Assembly: GCF_019396385.1 (NCBI RefSeq)
Contig: NZ_JAHKRN010000020.1
Span: forward strand, 80,095-144,094
Length of the DNA stretch: 64,000 nucleotides
Direction: 5' to 3'
Source: Nonomuraea harbinensis
GTDB taxonomy: Bacteria > Actinomycetota > Actinomycetes > Streptosporangiales > Streptosporangiaceae
Part shown: piece by piece, positions 47,237 to 56,601 of the stretch
Position numbering within the stretch: position 1 is the stretch's first letter
Layout: each line of letters begins with the position of its first letter
The notes under the pieces: model-generated
What the model was told of the DNA's origin: nothing
The model's database searches: none
What the model saw: only the letters and a program-made list of their open reading frames with translations
Program-made: the position numbers and the translations under genes

Positions 47237-49060
47237 TCAGGACGAGCCGATGGGCACGAACCCGCTGCCCGCCCGGTAGTTGGGCGACTGGTGGCGGAAG
47301 TAGGTGTTGTAGACCTGGCAGTAGCGGCCGCCTCGCGCCAGCAGCGTCGGGTGGTCGCCCTCCTCCACGATGCGGCCGTGGTCGAGCACGATGATGCGGT
47401 CGACGTGCTCGATGGTGGAGAGCCGGTGGGCGATGACGATCGAGGTGCGCTCGGCCAGCACCACGTCGAGACCCTCCTGGATCTGCGCCTCGGTGAGCGG
47501 ATCGACGCTGGCCGTGGCCTCGTCGAGCACCACGATCGCCGGGTCCTGGACGAGCAGGCGGGCCAGCGCGACGAGCTGGCGCTGGCCCATCGACAGGGCC
47601 CGGCCGTGCTCGCCCACGTCGGTGTCGAGGCCGTGGGGCAGGGCGTCGATCCAGTCGCCGCCGCCGACCGCCTCGGCCGCGGCCCGCACCTCGTCGTCGG
47701 TCGCATCCGGCCTGGGGTAGCGGATGTTGTCGGCGACGGTGCCGCTGAACAGGAACGGCGCCTGCGGCACCGCGCCGATCTGGCGGCGGTACTCGCCCAG
47801 GTCGAGCTCGCGGATGTCGCGGCCGTCGATGAGCAGCCGGCCTTCCTGGAACTCGTAGAACCGGGTGATCAGCTTGCTCAGCGTGGACTTGCCCGCACCG
47901 GTGTGGCCGACCAGCGCGACCGTCTCGCCGGCCTCGATGCGCAGGTCGAAGTCGCGCAGCACCGGGCTGGCCGGGTCGTAGCCGAAGGTGACGCCCTGGA
48001 ACTCGATGCGCCCGGCCAGCCTGCCGACCGGCTGCGCGCCGGTCTGCACCACCCGCGGCGGCGCGTCGATCAGCGCGAAGACCCGCTCCGACGCCGACAG
48101 GCCCTGCTGGAACTGCGACCAGAACGCGGCGATCGACGTCAGCGGGAACCAGAACAGCGCCACACCCTGGAGGAACAGGTACCAGTCACCGGCCGTCAGC
48201 CGCCCGCCGAGCACGGCCGTGCCGCCGAACTGCACCAGGGCGACCGTGGCGAGCCCGGCCACCAGGAACAGCACCGGGAAGATCGCCGAGAAGACGAACC
48301 CCTGCCGCAGCGTCACCTGGTAGCTCTGCCGGTTGATCGGCAGGAACTCGTCGTAGACCTGCCGCTCCTGGCGGAAGCTCTTGGCCACGGCGATGCCGCC
48401 CATGGTCTCCTGCAGGTTGGCGTTGACCCGGCTGAGCGACCGCTGGGCCTTGCGGGTGGTGGCGCGGGCGAGCCGCCGGAACAGCAGGGCCAGGCCCACG
48501 ACGACGGGCACCACCAGAAGCGTCAGCAGGGCCAGCTCGACGCTGCGCAGGAACAGCAGCACGGTGACGAACCCGACCATCAGCACCTGGCTGATCAGGT
48601 CCATGGTGAGCGTGGACACGGTGGCGAAGTCGTCGGTGTCGGACGTCACCCGGCTGACGATGCGGCCGGACGGCGTCTCGTCGTAGAAGGACAGGTCGCG
48701 CTGGAGCACCGCGTCGAAGGCGTCTTCGCGCAGATGGAGCACGACGTCGCCGGTCACCCGCGCGCTGTACCACTGCCGGAAGAAGTTGAACACCCAGCCG
48801 AGGACGCCGGTGAGCAGCAGCGCGCCGGTCAGCGGCCAGGCGACGTCGCCGATCGTGCCCGCCTGGACCGCGTCGACGCCCCAGCTGACCAGCAGCGGCA
48901 CCGCCGCCTGCCCCAGCGACACGAGCACGATCATGGCGGCGACCAGCACCATAGCCCCGAGCTTGGGCCGGAAGTAGGACAGGATCCGGCGCAGCAGCTC
49001 GCGGTCGCTGTAGGTGCGGTCGTAGTCTTCGGCCTCCAGGCCGTCCATCAGGAAGCCCAT
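47237..49060 (-). CDS. ABC exporter half-transporter with canonical ATPase site
   Basis: 607 residues, starting in the stop of the upstream half (ATGA). Six membrane helices (residues about 30-320), then NBD: Walker A GHTGAGKST, Q-loop VPQAPFLFSG, signature LSMGQRQLVALARLL and Walker B IVVLDEATASVD with catalytic Glu, H-loop in IVIAHRLSTIEH. Together with the 49060-50871 half it forms a heterodimeric exporter of drug or lipid type (BmrCD/TM287-288-like). No regulator is adjacent. Confidence 0.93.
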   Translation of the reverse strand: MGFLMDGLEAEDYDRTYSDRELLRRILSYFRPKLGAMVLVAAMIVLVSLGQAAVPLLVSWGVDAVQAGTIGDVAWPLTGALLLTGVLGWVFNFFRQWYSARVTGDVVLHLREDAFDAVLQRDLSFYDETPSGRIVSRVTSDTDDFATVSTLTMDLISQVLMVGFVTVLLFLRSVELALLTLLVVPVVVGLALLFRRLARATTRKAQRSLSRVNANLQETMGGIAVAKSFRQERQVYDEFLPINRQSYQVTLRQGFVFSAIFPVLFLVAGLATVALVQFGGTAVLGGRLTAGDWYLFLQGVALFWFPLTSIAAFWSQFQQGLSASERVFALIDAPPRVVQTGAQPVGRLAGRIEFQGVTFGYDPASPVLRDFDLRIEAGETVALVGHTGAGKSTLSKLITRFYEFQEGRLLIDGRDIRELDLGEYRRQIGAVPQAPFLFSGTVADNIRYPRPDATDDEVRAAAEAVGGGDWIDALPHGLDTDVGEHGRALSMGQRQLVALARLLVQDPAIVVLDEATASVDPLTEAQIQEGLDVVLAERTSIVIAHRLSTIEHVDRIIVLDHGRIVEEGDHPTLLARGGRYCQVYNTYFRHQSPNYRAGSGFVPIGSS

Positions 49061-50871
49061 CAGCCGGCCCTTCCCTGCTCGCCGGCCAGCACGGGCGCGT
49101 CGCCCCCGGCCGGCAGGACCTCGTCGTAGTGGGCGAAGATGCGGCGGTAGAGACGGCTGCGCCCGAGCAGCTCGTCGTGGGTGCCGAAGTCGACCAGCTC
49201 GCCCCGTTTGAGCAGCAGCACCTTGTCGGCCCACCGGATCTGGGACAGCCGGTGGGTGATCAGCAGCGTGGTGCGGCCTTCGAGCACGCGGCCGATCGCC
49301 TGCTGGATCAGGTCTTCGGTGGCCGAGTCGACGGCGCTGGTGGAGTCGTCGAGCACGAGGATCGCCGGGTCGGTCAGCAGGGCCCGCGCGATGGCCAGCC
49401 GCTGCCGCTGGCCGCCGGAGAGGGTGATGCCGCGCTCGCCGATGACCGTGTCGTAGCCGTCGTCGAGCTCGCCGATGAACTCGGCCGCCTGCGCGTCCTC
49501 GGCCGCCCGCACCACGTCGTCGCGGCCGGCCTTCTGGCCCAGGCCGAAGGCGATGTTCTCGGCGACGGAGCGGGAGAACAGCACGATGTCCTGCTCGATG
49601 GTGGAGATCTGGGAGCGGAGCGAGTCGAGGTCCCAGGCGCGCACGTCGACGCCGTCGACGAGGACGCGGCCGGAGGTGACGTCGTAGATGCGCGGCACGA
49701 GCTTGGTCAGCGTGCTCTTGCCCGAGCCGGTCTCGCCGACGACGGCGACCGTCTCGCCCGGCCGCACGGTGAAGGACACGCCGCGCAGCACCGGGTCGCC
49801 GCCCTCGTAGCCGAACGTCACGTCGTCGAAGACGATCTCGCCGGTGATGGACGCGGTGTGGCCGTCGGCCGGCTGGTCGAGCTCGGTCTCGGCGTTGACG
49901 ATGGCGAGGATCCGGCGGGCGGCCACGACGCCGAGCTGGACCAGCGAGAACGTGAAGATCGACATCTGGGTGGGGAAGCCGAGCATGCCCATGAGCCCCA
50001 TGAAGGCCACCACGTCGCCGATCGTGATCTGGCCCGCCGCCTGCAGCGCGAGCGCGTGCCAGAGCGCGCCCGCCATCGCGGCCGCGAAGAGCAGCGTGGG
50101 CAGGTAGCGGGCCTGCACCAGGCCGTTGCGTACGAAGGAGTCGCGGTAGAGCCGGGCGCGGGCGCGGAACCGGCGGCGCTCCTGCGCCTCCTGGGCGGTC
50201 ACCTTGATGACCTCGATGCCGCGCACGGCCTCGTTGAGCCCGGCGTTGAGATCGCCGAACTGCTCGCGCATCCGGGTCGCGACCGGGTTGAGCTGGCGCA
50301 TGTAGTGCCAGAGCGCGATCACGAAGACGACCGCGAACACGCCGGGCACGAGCAGCAGCCGCGGGTCGATGGTGGCGATGAAGAACAGCGGCACCAGGCC
50401 GGACAGCCCGGAGTCGACGATCAGGTCGAAGCCCGGGGAGATCATGATGGAGAGCTGCCGGATGTCGTTGGCGGCCCTGGCCATCAGGTCGCCGACCCGC
50501 TGGCGGTTGTGGAAGGTCTGGCTCTTGCCGAGCAGGCTCACGTAGAGCTCGTCGCGGGCGTCGCGCTCCAGCCGCTTGGCCAGCACCTCGGACGACAGCC
50601 GCGCCACCAGGTCGATGATGCCGCGGGCCACCACGACCGCCAGCATGACCAGCACGATCGCGCCGAGCGCGGACCCGTCGCCCAGCACCGCGTCGAAGGC
50701 CGAGCCGGTGAGCTGCGGGACCATGGCGTTGAGCACCACCATGACCAGCGACCCGCCGAGGAACCCGGTCAGATGGAGCGGATGGCGGCGCACATGGGAC
50801 CAGAGCCAGCGCAGCGGGCCGCGCCGGTCGTAGACCGGCCCGGAAACAGAGAACTCCGAACTGCTGCTCAC
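49060..50871 (-). CDS. ABC exporter half-transporter with degenerate ATPase site
   Basis: 603 residues from the ATG at 50871. Membrane domain about residues 35-330, NBD: Walker A GETGSGKST, signature LSGGQRQRLAIARALL, and Walker B ILVLDDSTSAVD, where Asp replaces the catalytic Glu. Such a non-catalytic site in one half is the mark of asymmetric heterodimeric exporters. The canonical partner overlaps it by 4 nt downstream. Promoter lies in 50872-51008, shared with the divergent gene at 51009. Confidence 0.93.
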   Translation of the reverse strand: MSSSSEFSVSGPVYDRRGPLRWLWSHVRRHPLHLTGFLGGSLVMVVLNAMVPQLTGSAFDAVLGDGSALGAIVLVMLAVVVARGIIDLVARLSSEVLAKRLERDARDELYVSLLGKSQTFHNRQRVGDLMARAANDIRQLSIMISPGFDLIVDSGLSGLVPLFFIATIDPRLLLVPGVFAVVFVIALWHYMRQLNPVATRMREQFGDLNAGLNEAVRGIEVIKVTAQEAQERRRFRARARLYRDSFVRNGLVQARYLPTLLFAAAMAGALWHALALQAAGQITIGDVVAFMGLMGMLGFPTQMSIFTFSLVQLGVVAARRILAIVNAETELDQPADGHTASITGEIVFDDVTFGYEGGDPVLRGVSFTVRPGETVAVVGETGSGKSTLTKLVPRIYDVTSGRVLVDGVDVRAWDLDSLRSQISTIEQDIVLFSRSVAENIAFGLGQKAGRDDVVRAAEDAQAAEFIGELDDGYDTVIGERGITLSGGQRQRLAIARALLTDPAILVLDDSTSAVDSATEDLIQQAIGRVLEGRTTLLITHRLSQIRWADKVLLLKRGELVDFGTHDELLGRSRLYRRIFAHYDEVLPAGGDAPVLAGEQGRAG

Positions 50872-51008
50872 GGGAACGGCCCCCTGACCCCGTCGACGTT
50901 TCGACCCTGTTTTCTACCAGCCGCCACCGACAGTTTCCCAACGCTTTTCTCCTGGGCGAGCACTGCTCATACTCCGAGGAGGAGGAACCGAACGGAGAGG
51001 GGTACCTC

Positions 51009-51539
51009 GTGCTGTACGTCTTCGGCTTCGAGCGGATCGGCGTGGCCGTCAGCGACATCTACTTCGTCGACCCGCAACCCAACAAGGGCCAGGAGGGCGC
51101 CGAGCACGGCGTCCGGCTCGAAGTGCGGATGCTCGACGAGGGTGAGCTGCGGGGCACGGTCTACTCGGCCCGCCCGATCAGCCTCGGCCGGCCGATCTGG
51201 CGAGTGGACCTGCTGGAGTCCGTCGACGGGCGGCCGGGCAGCTTCGACCGGACCCACCACCACCCGGTCTTCACCGGCTGGGACCCGGGCCCCCGGGTCT
51301 TCGCCAGGGAACTGTCGGCCGACCCGCTCGGCTGGCTGGCCGACCGGCTGGGCGACCTGGACGTGGTGCTCAAGCAGGGGAACGTGGAGGAGTCGTACCC
51401 CCAGGACGCCCTCGCCCTCCGCGAGCGCGCCCCCGAGATCATCGCCTGCGTCGAACGCACCCTCGCCGCCGTGCGCGCGGGCGAACTCGGCAACCCGCCG
51501 GAGAACGCGGGCGACAGCGTCCGGGCCAGCTGGCTGTAA
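51009..51539 (+). CDS. Conserved hypothetical protein, 176 residues
   Basis: From a GTG at 51009, GGGGTACCTC upstream. Reads LYVFGFERIGVAVSDIYFVD, PQPNKGQEGAEHGVRLEVRM, GSFDRTHHHPVFTGWDPGPR and ending GDSVRASWL. No membrane or signal segment. I recognise the sequence style from actinobacterial conserved hypotheticals but cannot name a family. Divergent from the ABC exporter genes. Confidence 0.65.
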   Translation: MLYVFGFERIGVAVSDIYFVDPQPNKGQEGAEHGVRLEVRMLDEGELRGTVYSARPISLGRPIWRVDLLESVDGRPGSFDRTHHHPVFTGWDPGPRVFARELSADPLGWLADRLGDLDVVLKQGNVEESYPQDALALRERAPEIIACVERTLAAVRAGELGNPPENAGDSVRASWL

Positions 51540-51670
51540 CCCGCGAACCACGGACGCCGGCTCCGTATCGTGCCGGGCGGATCGCAGGTGGCCACGTCAC
51601 TCCCACCCTCCGCAAGCGCTCGGCAGGAGCGCGGGCTCCTCTGCGAGGACCCCTCCGGGGAGCCCGGCGC

Positions 51671-52666
51671 TCAACGCCCCTCGTAGACGGCCGCCGTCAG
51701 CGTCCCCGGCCGGTGGTCGTACGCGGCGATGTCCGTGCCGACCTTGACCCGGATGGTCACCGTCCCCTTCGGCAGCCGGCCCAGCCCCTGGTACGCCGGG
51801 CCGCGCAGGAACGGGGGCGAGCAGTCGGCGAAGCCCTTGTACGGGCTCCCGTTCACGCTCACCTCCTGCGTGACCCGCCCCCCGATCGCGCCCGAGCAGG
51901 CGACGACCAGCGCGATCGGCCGGCCGGTGCTCCGGACCCGCACCGTGACCTCGCGGCTCCCGGGCCAACCGGTCGTCGCCTGGGCGATCTTGTGGAATGT
52001 GGGATTCCGGCTGAAGGACGCGGGCGGGCGGTACGGGGCGGGCGCGGTGGGCATCTCGGCCGGTGGCGTCCACTCGTAGACGCCCAGCCGCCAGCGCCCG
52101 TCCCTGCGGGGGTGCTGCGCGCGAATGGTGACGGTCGCCGTGCGGGCGTCGTCGGGCAGCGGCTCCAGGTCGACCGCCCGGCCCCGCTCGCAGGCGAACC
52201 CCAGGAAGGCGGGCCGGCTCAGCCGGTAGACCTGGGCGGAGCCGGGCACCCGCGCGGTGACCTTCGGCGCCGTCATGCTCGATTCCTTCGTGCAGTGCGC
52301 CAGCACCGCCAGCGGCCGGCCGCTCAGCTTCACCTCGACCGACACCGACTCCTGCCACGCCAGGTCGAGGGTGGCGGTGGCGATCCGCCGGTAATCCGTG
52401 CCGTCCGGCTCCTCGTACCGGGCGGGGATCTCATCCACCACGGTCACCGCCGTCGGCCCGCCGTCGGTCGGCGTGCGCAGCCCGAGCGGCACGCCCACCC
52501 CCACGCCCGCGACCACGAGCACGGCGGCGGCGCCGACGGCCAGGCGGCGCCTGCGGCGGGCGCGGCGCACCCGGCCGCGCAGCGACTCCCAGGGGACGGG
52601 CCGCTCCAGCGCCGGCCGGCTCCGCTCCCCCAGCACGTCCATCAGTTCCCGCTGATCGATCGGCAT
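51671..52666 (-). CDS. Single-pass membrane protein, likely partner of the SigE-type sigma factor
   Basis: 331 residues. Cytosolic N-terminus of about 40 residues with Arg cluster (RVRRARRRRRL), one helix AVGAAAVLVVAGVGVGVPLG, then an exported part with two similar beta-sandwich-like halves (VSVEVKLSGRPLAVLAHCTK and VTVRVRSTGRPIALVVACSG). The halves look like an internal duplication. The gene starts 4 nt after the sigma gene, so it is in position for an anti-sigma or sensor protein, although no ZAS motif is seen. Confidence 0.7.
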   Translation of the reverse strand: MPIDQRELMDVLGERSRPALERPVPWESLRGRVRRARRRRRLAVGAAAVLVVAGVGVGVPLGLRTPTDGGPTAVTVVDEIPARYEEPDGTDYRRIATATLDLAWQESVSVEVKLSGRPLAVLAHCTKESSMTAPKVTARVPGSAQVYRLSRPAFLGFACERGRAVDLEPLPDDARTATVTIRAQHPRRDGRWRLGVYEWTPPAEMPTAPAPYRPPASFSRNPTFHKIAQATTGWPGSREVTVRVRSTGRPIALVVACSGAIGGRVTQEVSVNGSPYKGFADCSPPFLRGPAYQGLGRLPKGTVTIRVKVGTDIAAYDHRPGTLTAAVYEGR

Positions 52667-52670
52667 CGTG

Positions 52671-53165
52671 CTACCCCCTCCGCACCAGCAGCGACTCGTC
52701 CACCCGGAGCTTGGCCAGGGCCTTGCTGGTCTGGCTCTTGACGGTGCCGACGCTGCAGCCGAGCGTCTCGGCGGCCTGCGCCTCGGTCATGTCCTCGAAG
52801 AAGCGCAGCACGACGACCGCGCGTTGCCGCGCCGGCAGCCGCCCGAGCGCCCGCCAGATCGTCTCGCGCTCGTCGGCCTCCCCCATGCGGTCGGCCGTCT
52901 CCGTCCGGTCGGGCGGCTCGCCGCTCGGCAGCTCCACCTGCCGCCAGCGCCGCCGCCACCACGACACATACACGTTGAACACGATTTTTCGTGTGTACGC
53001 CTCGCGCTCCTGGCGGACCCTCGGCCACGCCAGCCACACCTTCAGCAGCGCCGTCTGGACCAGATCCTCCGCCAGCGCCCAGTCCCTGGTGAGCAGGTAG
53101 GCGGTGCGGAGCAGCCGAGACCACGCGTCCTCGACGAACGCGTCGTACTCCGATCGATCAGCCAT
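52671..53165 (-). CDS. SigE-family ECF RNA polymerase sigma factor
   Basis: 164 residues. Region 2: EYDAFVEDAWSRLLRTAYLL, TRDWALAEDLVQTALLKVWL, and WPRVRQEREAYTRKIVFNVY. Region 4: ALGRLPARQRAVVVLRFFED, MTEAQAAETLGCSVGTVKSQ. This is the 'SigE family' of small actinobacterial ECF sigma factors. Followed at 4 nt by the membrane protein gene, which probably controls its activity. I see no autoregulated -35 consensus with certainty. Confidence 0.93.
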   Translation of the reverse strand: MADRSEYDAFVEDAWSRLLRTAYLLTRDWALAEDLVQTALLKVWLAWPRVRQEREAYTRKIVFNVYVSWWRRRWRQVELPSGEPPDRTETADRMGEADERETIWRALGRLPARQRAVVVLRFFEDMTEAQAAETLGCSVGTVKSQTSKALAKLRVDESLLVRRG

Positions 53166-53216
53166 CCCAGCTCCCTTCCCCCCGTACTACGCGGCGGGCG
53201 GGCGGGATGGTTGCCT

Positions 53217-53741
53217 TCAGCCTGGATGCAGCCAGTACTGCAAAGTGGCGCTGCTGCTCTTGACGACGCGGGGCTCGGCCGACTCCTGGGGCCAGATCTG
53301 CAACAGGTAGTCGTCGTCGACCGGGCCGTCCATCCCCCGGGCGTGGTAACGCAACCGGTACCACCCGGGCCCGGCGGGCAGCGGCGGCAGCTCATAAGCG
53401 GGGCCGCCCCATTCGTGCAGCGCCACCCGCCCCACCGCGGACCTGAACCCCACCTCCACGATGTCTTCGAACTCCTCCAGCTCGGGCCCGGGATCGCGGT
53501 CGGCCACCGCCACCGTGAACCCGACCGTCCCGGTGTCGACCCCGGTGATCAGGAACGCGGCTCCCTCCTCGACCCTGATGATGCCGACCGGATGGGCCGG
53601 GTCGTCCGCCGGCAGGCCGTGGGGCCCCGTCGCCTCGTCATCGACGAGGTAGGCCTGGCGATAGTGGACGTGGAGATCGACATGGACGAAGTGCGCGGTG
53701 CCCTGCCGGCCGTTGCCGGGAGTCCCCTCGCTGGATGTCAT
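53217..53741 (-). CDS. Conserved hypothetical protein, 174 residues
   Basis: From the ATG at 53741. A beta-rich soluble protein: FVHVDLHVHYRQAYLVDDEA, GIIRVEEGAAFLITGVDTGT, VGFTVAVADRDPGPELEEFE, and LPAGPGWYRLRYHARGMDGP followed by DYLLQIWPQ. The last part resembles a fold found in competence-like ComJ or carbohydrate-related hypotheticals, but I do not assign it. Stop lies 51 nt upstream of the sigma gene, same strand. Confidence 0.65.
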   Translation of the reverse strand: MTSSEGTPGNGRQGTAHFVHVDLHVHYRQAYLVDDEATGPHGLPADDPAHPVGIIRVEEGAAFLITGVDTGTVGFTVAVADRDPGPELEEFEDIVEVGFRSAVGRVALHEWGGPAYELPPLPAGPGWYRLRYHARGMDGPVDDDYLLQIWPQESAEPRVVKSSSATLQYWLHPG

Positions 53742-53835
53742 GATGCGGATCTTAGGCAGCCCCGCTGACACTCCGGTTTCAGCTCGCTGAAAGCCCGTCG
53801 TGTGGCACGGCCCCTGTGGGGCAGGGGGTCCCGTC

Positions 53836-54012
53836 ATGAAGGGTCTTTTCAAAGTCGCGCTGGCGCGGTGGCTCGCGCGTACCCCGATCGGACTGGCCAT
53901 TCTGGGCGCCGGCTGGTTCCTCGGACGGCAACGCAGACGCAAGCAGGAAGAGCAGGAGCGGAGGCGGAGTCCGCTCGGCCGGAGGCGGGCGGCGCGGGGC
54001 CGGAGGCGCTGA
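53836..54012 (+). CDS. Small single-pass membrane protein (DUF6203-like)
   Basis: 58 residues: MKGLFKVALARWLARTPIGL, then AILGAGWFLG as the membrane segment, followed by a highly basic tail (RQRRRKQEEQERRRS). ATG at 53836 is preceded by GGGGTCCC, a weak site. Very similar small proteins (RWLARTPxGLALLGxGWxLGRRR) occur in actinomycetes; function unknown. Converges with the histidine kinase gene. Confidence 0.65.
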   Translation: MKGLFKVALARWLARTPIGLAILGAGWFLGRQRRRKQEEQERRRSPLGRRRAARGRRR

Positions 54013-54061
54013 GCGCCGTTGCCGCGGCGGCCTCGCGGCCCGGAGTCGCCAGGCGCCCGCG

Positions 54062-56122
54062 TCAGGAGACGCTGTTCTGTGACGGGGCCGGCTGGGGCAG
54101 GAGAGGGAGCATGACCTCCACCCGGGTGCCCTCGCCGGGCCCGCCGCTGATCACGCAGATCCCGCCCAGCTCGGCCGCGCGCTCGCGCATCGAGCTGAGG
54201 CCGACCCCCGCCCGGCGGCTCTCCGGCAGGCCGCGGCCGTCGTCGGCGACGGTCACCCGCAGCACCTCGCGGTCCCGCTGGAGGTGGATGCGCGCCCGCT
54301 CGGCGCGCGCGTGCCGCCGGACGTTGGTCAGGGCCTCCTGGACGATGCGGTAGACGGCCACCTCCACCGCCGCAGGGAGCTCCGACAGGTCGCCCTCGGC
54401 CGACACCTCGATCTCGATCTCCGGCGAGGCCTGCTCGGCCAGCTCGCGCACCGCCCGCGCCAGCCCCAGGTCGTCCAGGGCCGGCGGGCGCAGCCCGTAC
54501 ACCAGTTCGCGGATGTCGCCGGCGACGGCGTCCATCCCGGTACGCAGCTCGCGCAGCAGGGCGTCGGCCGAGTCCGGCGCCTCCTTCAGGCGGCCGCGGG
54601 CGATGTTGATGAGCATGGCCATGCCCGCCAGGCTCTGTCCCAGCCCGTCGTGCAGGTCGCGGCGGAGCCGGCGCCGCTCCTCCTCGCGCGTGGTCAGGAT
54701 GCGTTCCCTGGAACGTTGCAAGTCCGCCGCCATGCGCACGGCGTGCGCGACGTCGGCCGCGTACGGGGTGAGGGTGGCGAGCACCCGCTCGTTGTGCGCG
54801 GCCGGGAAGCGGCGCGGGCCGGGCGCGCCCACCAGCAGGCGGCCGACCCGTTCGCCGTGCCAGACCAGCGGCACCTCGCGCGGCCGATCGCCGACCCGGC
54901 CGTTCTCCACGTACCGGGGCTCGCCGTCGGCCACCTCCACGGCCACCCCCTCGACCGCGAGCCCGTCGCGCAGCACGCCGACGACCGCGGTCAGCGCCTC
55001 GGCCGGGTCGCCGCGCCGGATCGCCTGGGTGAGCCGGGCGGCCAGCAGCCGGGGGTCGCCGACCTTGCCGTAGAGCATCTGGTCGACGGCCCGCTGCAGC
55101 ACGCGCCGCAGCGGCTGGAAGAACGCCCCGGCGAACAGGGCGGACGCCAGCCCGGCGACCCTGTCGTACCCGGAGACGCCCAGGCTGGCCACGGCGCCGG
55201 CGCCGAAGTAGACCGCGCTGATGACGACGAGCAGCCCGGCGGCCACGAAGGTGCGGCTGATGACGGTGTCGATCCCGTACAGCCGGTAGCGCATGACCGA
55301 GAACGCGACCGCGACCGGGATGAGCGCGGACCACAGCACCGCCACCCACACCAGGCCGGGCACGGCCGCCCCGACGACCAGGAAGACGATGTATCCGGTG
55401 AACGCGAAGAGCGGCCACCCGATCTGCCGCCGGCCCACCGGGTCGGCCCGGCGCAGCCGCAGCGCCATCGACAGCGCGGCCAGCGCCAGCGAGAGGTAGA
55501 TGCCGGCCCAGGCGGTCTCCGAGATGATCTCCTGGTACGGGGCGAGCGCGCGGATCTGCAGCGGGTTCGGGACGACCTCGGGGAACCGGTAGCCGATCGG
55601 CGACGGGTCCGGGCGGGTGATGTTGCGCAGCATCTCGGTGCCGAGCGAGACCGCGCTCAGCGCGAGCGCCCAGCGCCAGCGCGGCGAGGGCAGCCGCCCG
55701 TCGGGCGAGTACAGCGGCAGCAGCGCGGTCAGCGTCAGCCCGCACACCGCCCAGAAGACGATGTACGTGTGACGCAGGTAGCCCGCGAGCATCAGGTGAC
55801 CGTCGGCGGCGACCCGGAGCATGAGCGACTGGAAGAAGTCGCTGAGCCCGGCGGCGAGGCCGCCGGCGCACATCATCCAGGCCATGTTCAGCCGGGGCCG
55901 GTGCGCGATGAGGTAGGCGCCGACCGCGGGGAAGGTGAGCACCACGGCGGACTGCGGGGTGACGGTGAGCTGGGGCGTCCACGCCTCGGGCAGCCCGGCC
56001 CACTGCACGAGAGCGGCGATCTCCAGAAGCGGCGCGACCACCGCGACGGCGACGGCCAGAATCCGTGGGCCTGTTAACGTGGCCTTCCCGGTCTTCCCCG
56101 CGAACACCGCGAACCCGACCAT
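54062..56122 (-). CDS. Sensor histidine kinase, NarL-partner type, with GAF-like region
   Basis: 686 residues from the ATG at 56122 (GGAGACAGG upstream); a GTG at 56149 is less likely. About eight membrane helices in residues 15-345, then a linker/GAF-like part (LTAVVGVLRDGLAVEGVAVE), the HisKA_3 phospho-acceptor in RRRLRRDLHDGLGQSLAGMA, N-box VQEALTNVRRHA and G-box DDGRGLPESRRAGVGLSSMR. This is a NarX/DesK-type kinase. No response regulator gene lies next to it; orphan in the window. Confidence 0.93.
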   Translation of the reverse strand: MVGFAVFAGKTGKATLTGPRILAVAVAVVAPLLEIAALVQWAGLPEAWTPQLTVTPQSAVVLTFPAVGAYLIAHRPRLNMAWMMCAGGLAAGLSDFFQSLMLRVAADGHLMLAGYLRHTYIVFWAVCGLTLTALLPLYSPDGRLPSPRWRWALALSAVSLGTEMLRNITRPDPSPIGYRFPEVVPNPLQIRALAPYQEIISETAWAGIYLSLALAALSMALRLRRADPVGRRQIGWPLFAFTGYIVFLVVGAAVPGLVWVAVLWSALIPVAVAFSVMRYRLYGIDTVISRTFVAAGLLVVISAVYFGAGAVASLGVSGYDRVAGLASALFAGAFFQPLRRVLQRAVDQMLYGKVGDPRLLAARLTQAIRRGDPAEALTAVVGVLRDGLAVEGVAVEVADGEPRYVENGRVGDRPREVPLVWHGERVGRLLVGAPGPRRFPAAHNERVLATLTPYAADVAHAVRMAADLQRSRERILTTREEERRRLRRDLHDGLGQSLAGMAMLINIARGRLKEAPDSADALLRELRTGMDAVAGDIRELVYGLRPPALDDLGLARAVRELAEQASPEIEIEVSAEGDLSELPAAVEVAVYRIVQEALTNVRRHARAERARIHLQRDREVLRVTVADDGRGLPESRRAGVGLSSMRERAAELGGICVISGGPGEGTRVEVMLPLLPQPAPSQNSVS

Positions 56123-56268
56123 CCTGTCTCCGCCTTCCTGTCCCGGCACTGCCGGAAGCTGGACAGGATTATGACGTCTTTATGGTTATATATCGCCCCT
56201 TGTGGCCGTGCCGTTATCCCTGACCCTTGCCGTGATTCCCGGTCACCCCTGATGCCAGACTCGGAGGC

Positions 56269-56601
56269 ATGCAGAAGACATCTCTGGAAGCCCTCGTACG
56301 CGAGCACCTCAAGCGCGCCGGCGACGCCTCGACGGGCCGCAGCGCCGAGACCCTGTACGGCGGCCACGAGCACGTGCTCCGGCAGACGCTCATCGCGCTC
56401 AAGGCCGGCCAGTCGCTCGCCGAGCACGAGAACCCCGGCGAGGCCACCCTGCAGGTGCTGCGCGGCCGGGTGCGGCTGCACAGCGGCGGGGACTCCTGGG
56501 ACGGCATGGCGGGCGACCTCCTGATCATCCCCCCGGCCCGGCACAGCCTGGACGCCCTGGAAGACGCCGCCTGCCTGCTCACCGTCGCCAAGACACGGTG
56601 A
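56269..56601 (+). CDS. Cupin domain protein
   Basis: 110 residues. LIALKAGQSLAEHENPGEAT, LQVLRGRVRLHSGGDSWDGM, GDLLIIPPARHSLDALEDAA form one small cupin barrel with one His in motif 1 (EHENPGEA) and one in motif 2 (ARHSL). Such proteins bind metal or small ligands. Its TGA overlaps the GTG of the DUF488 gene (GTGA), so the two are coupled. Confidence 0.88.
   Translation: MQKTSLEALVREHLKRAGDASTGRSAETLYGGHEHVLRQTLIALKAGQSLAEHENPGEATLQVLRGRVRLHSGGDSWDGMAGDLLIIPPARHSLDALEDAACLLTVAKTR

Noticed and set aside
47228..51747. Two very long plus-strand open frames opposite the ABC exporter genes
   Set aside because: They are rich in His, Arg, Asp and Gln without domain motifs, and mirror the codon pattern of the real minus-strand genes. 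They are shadows, as usual in high-G+C DNA.
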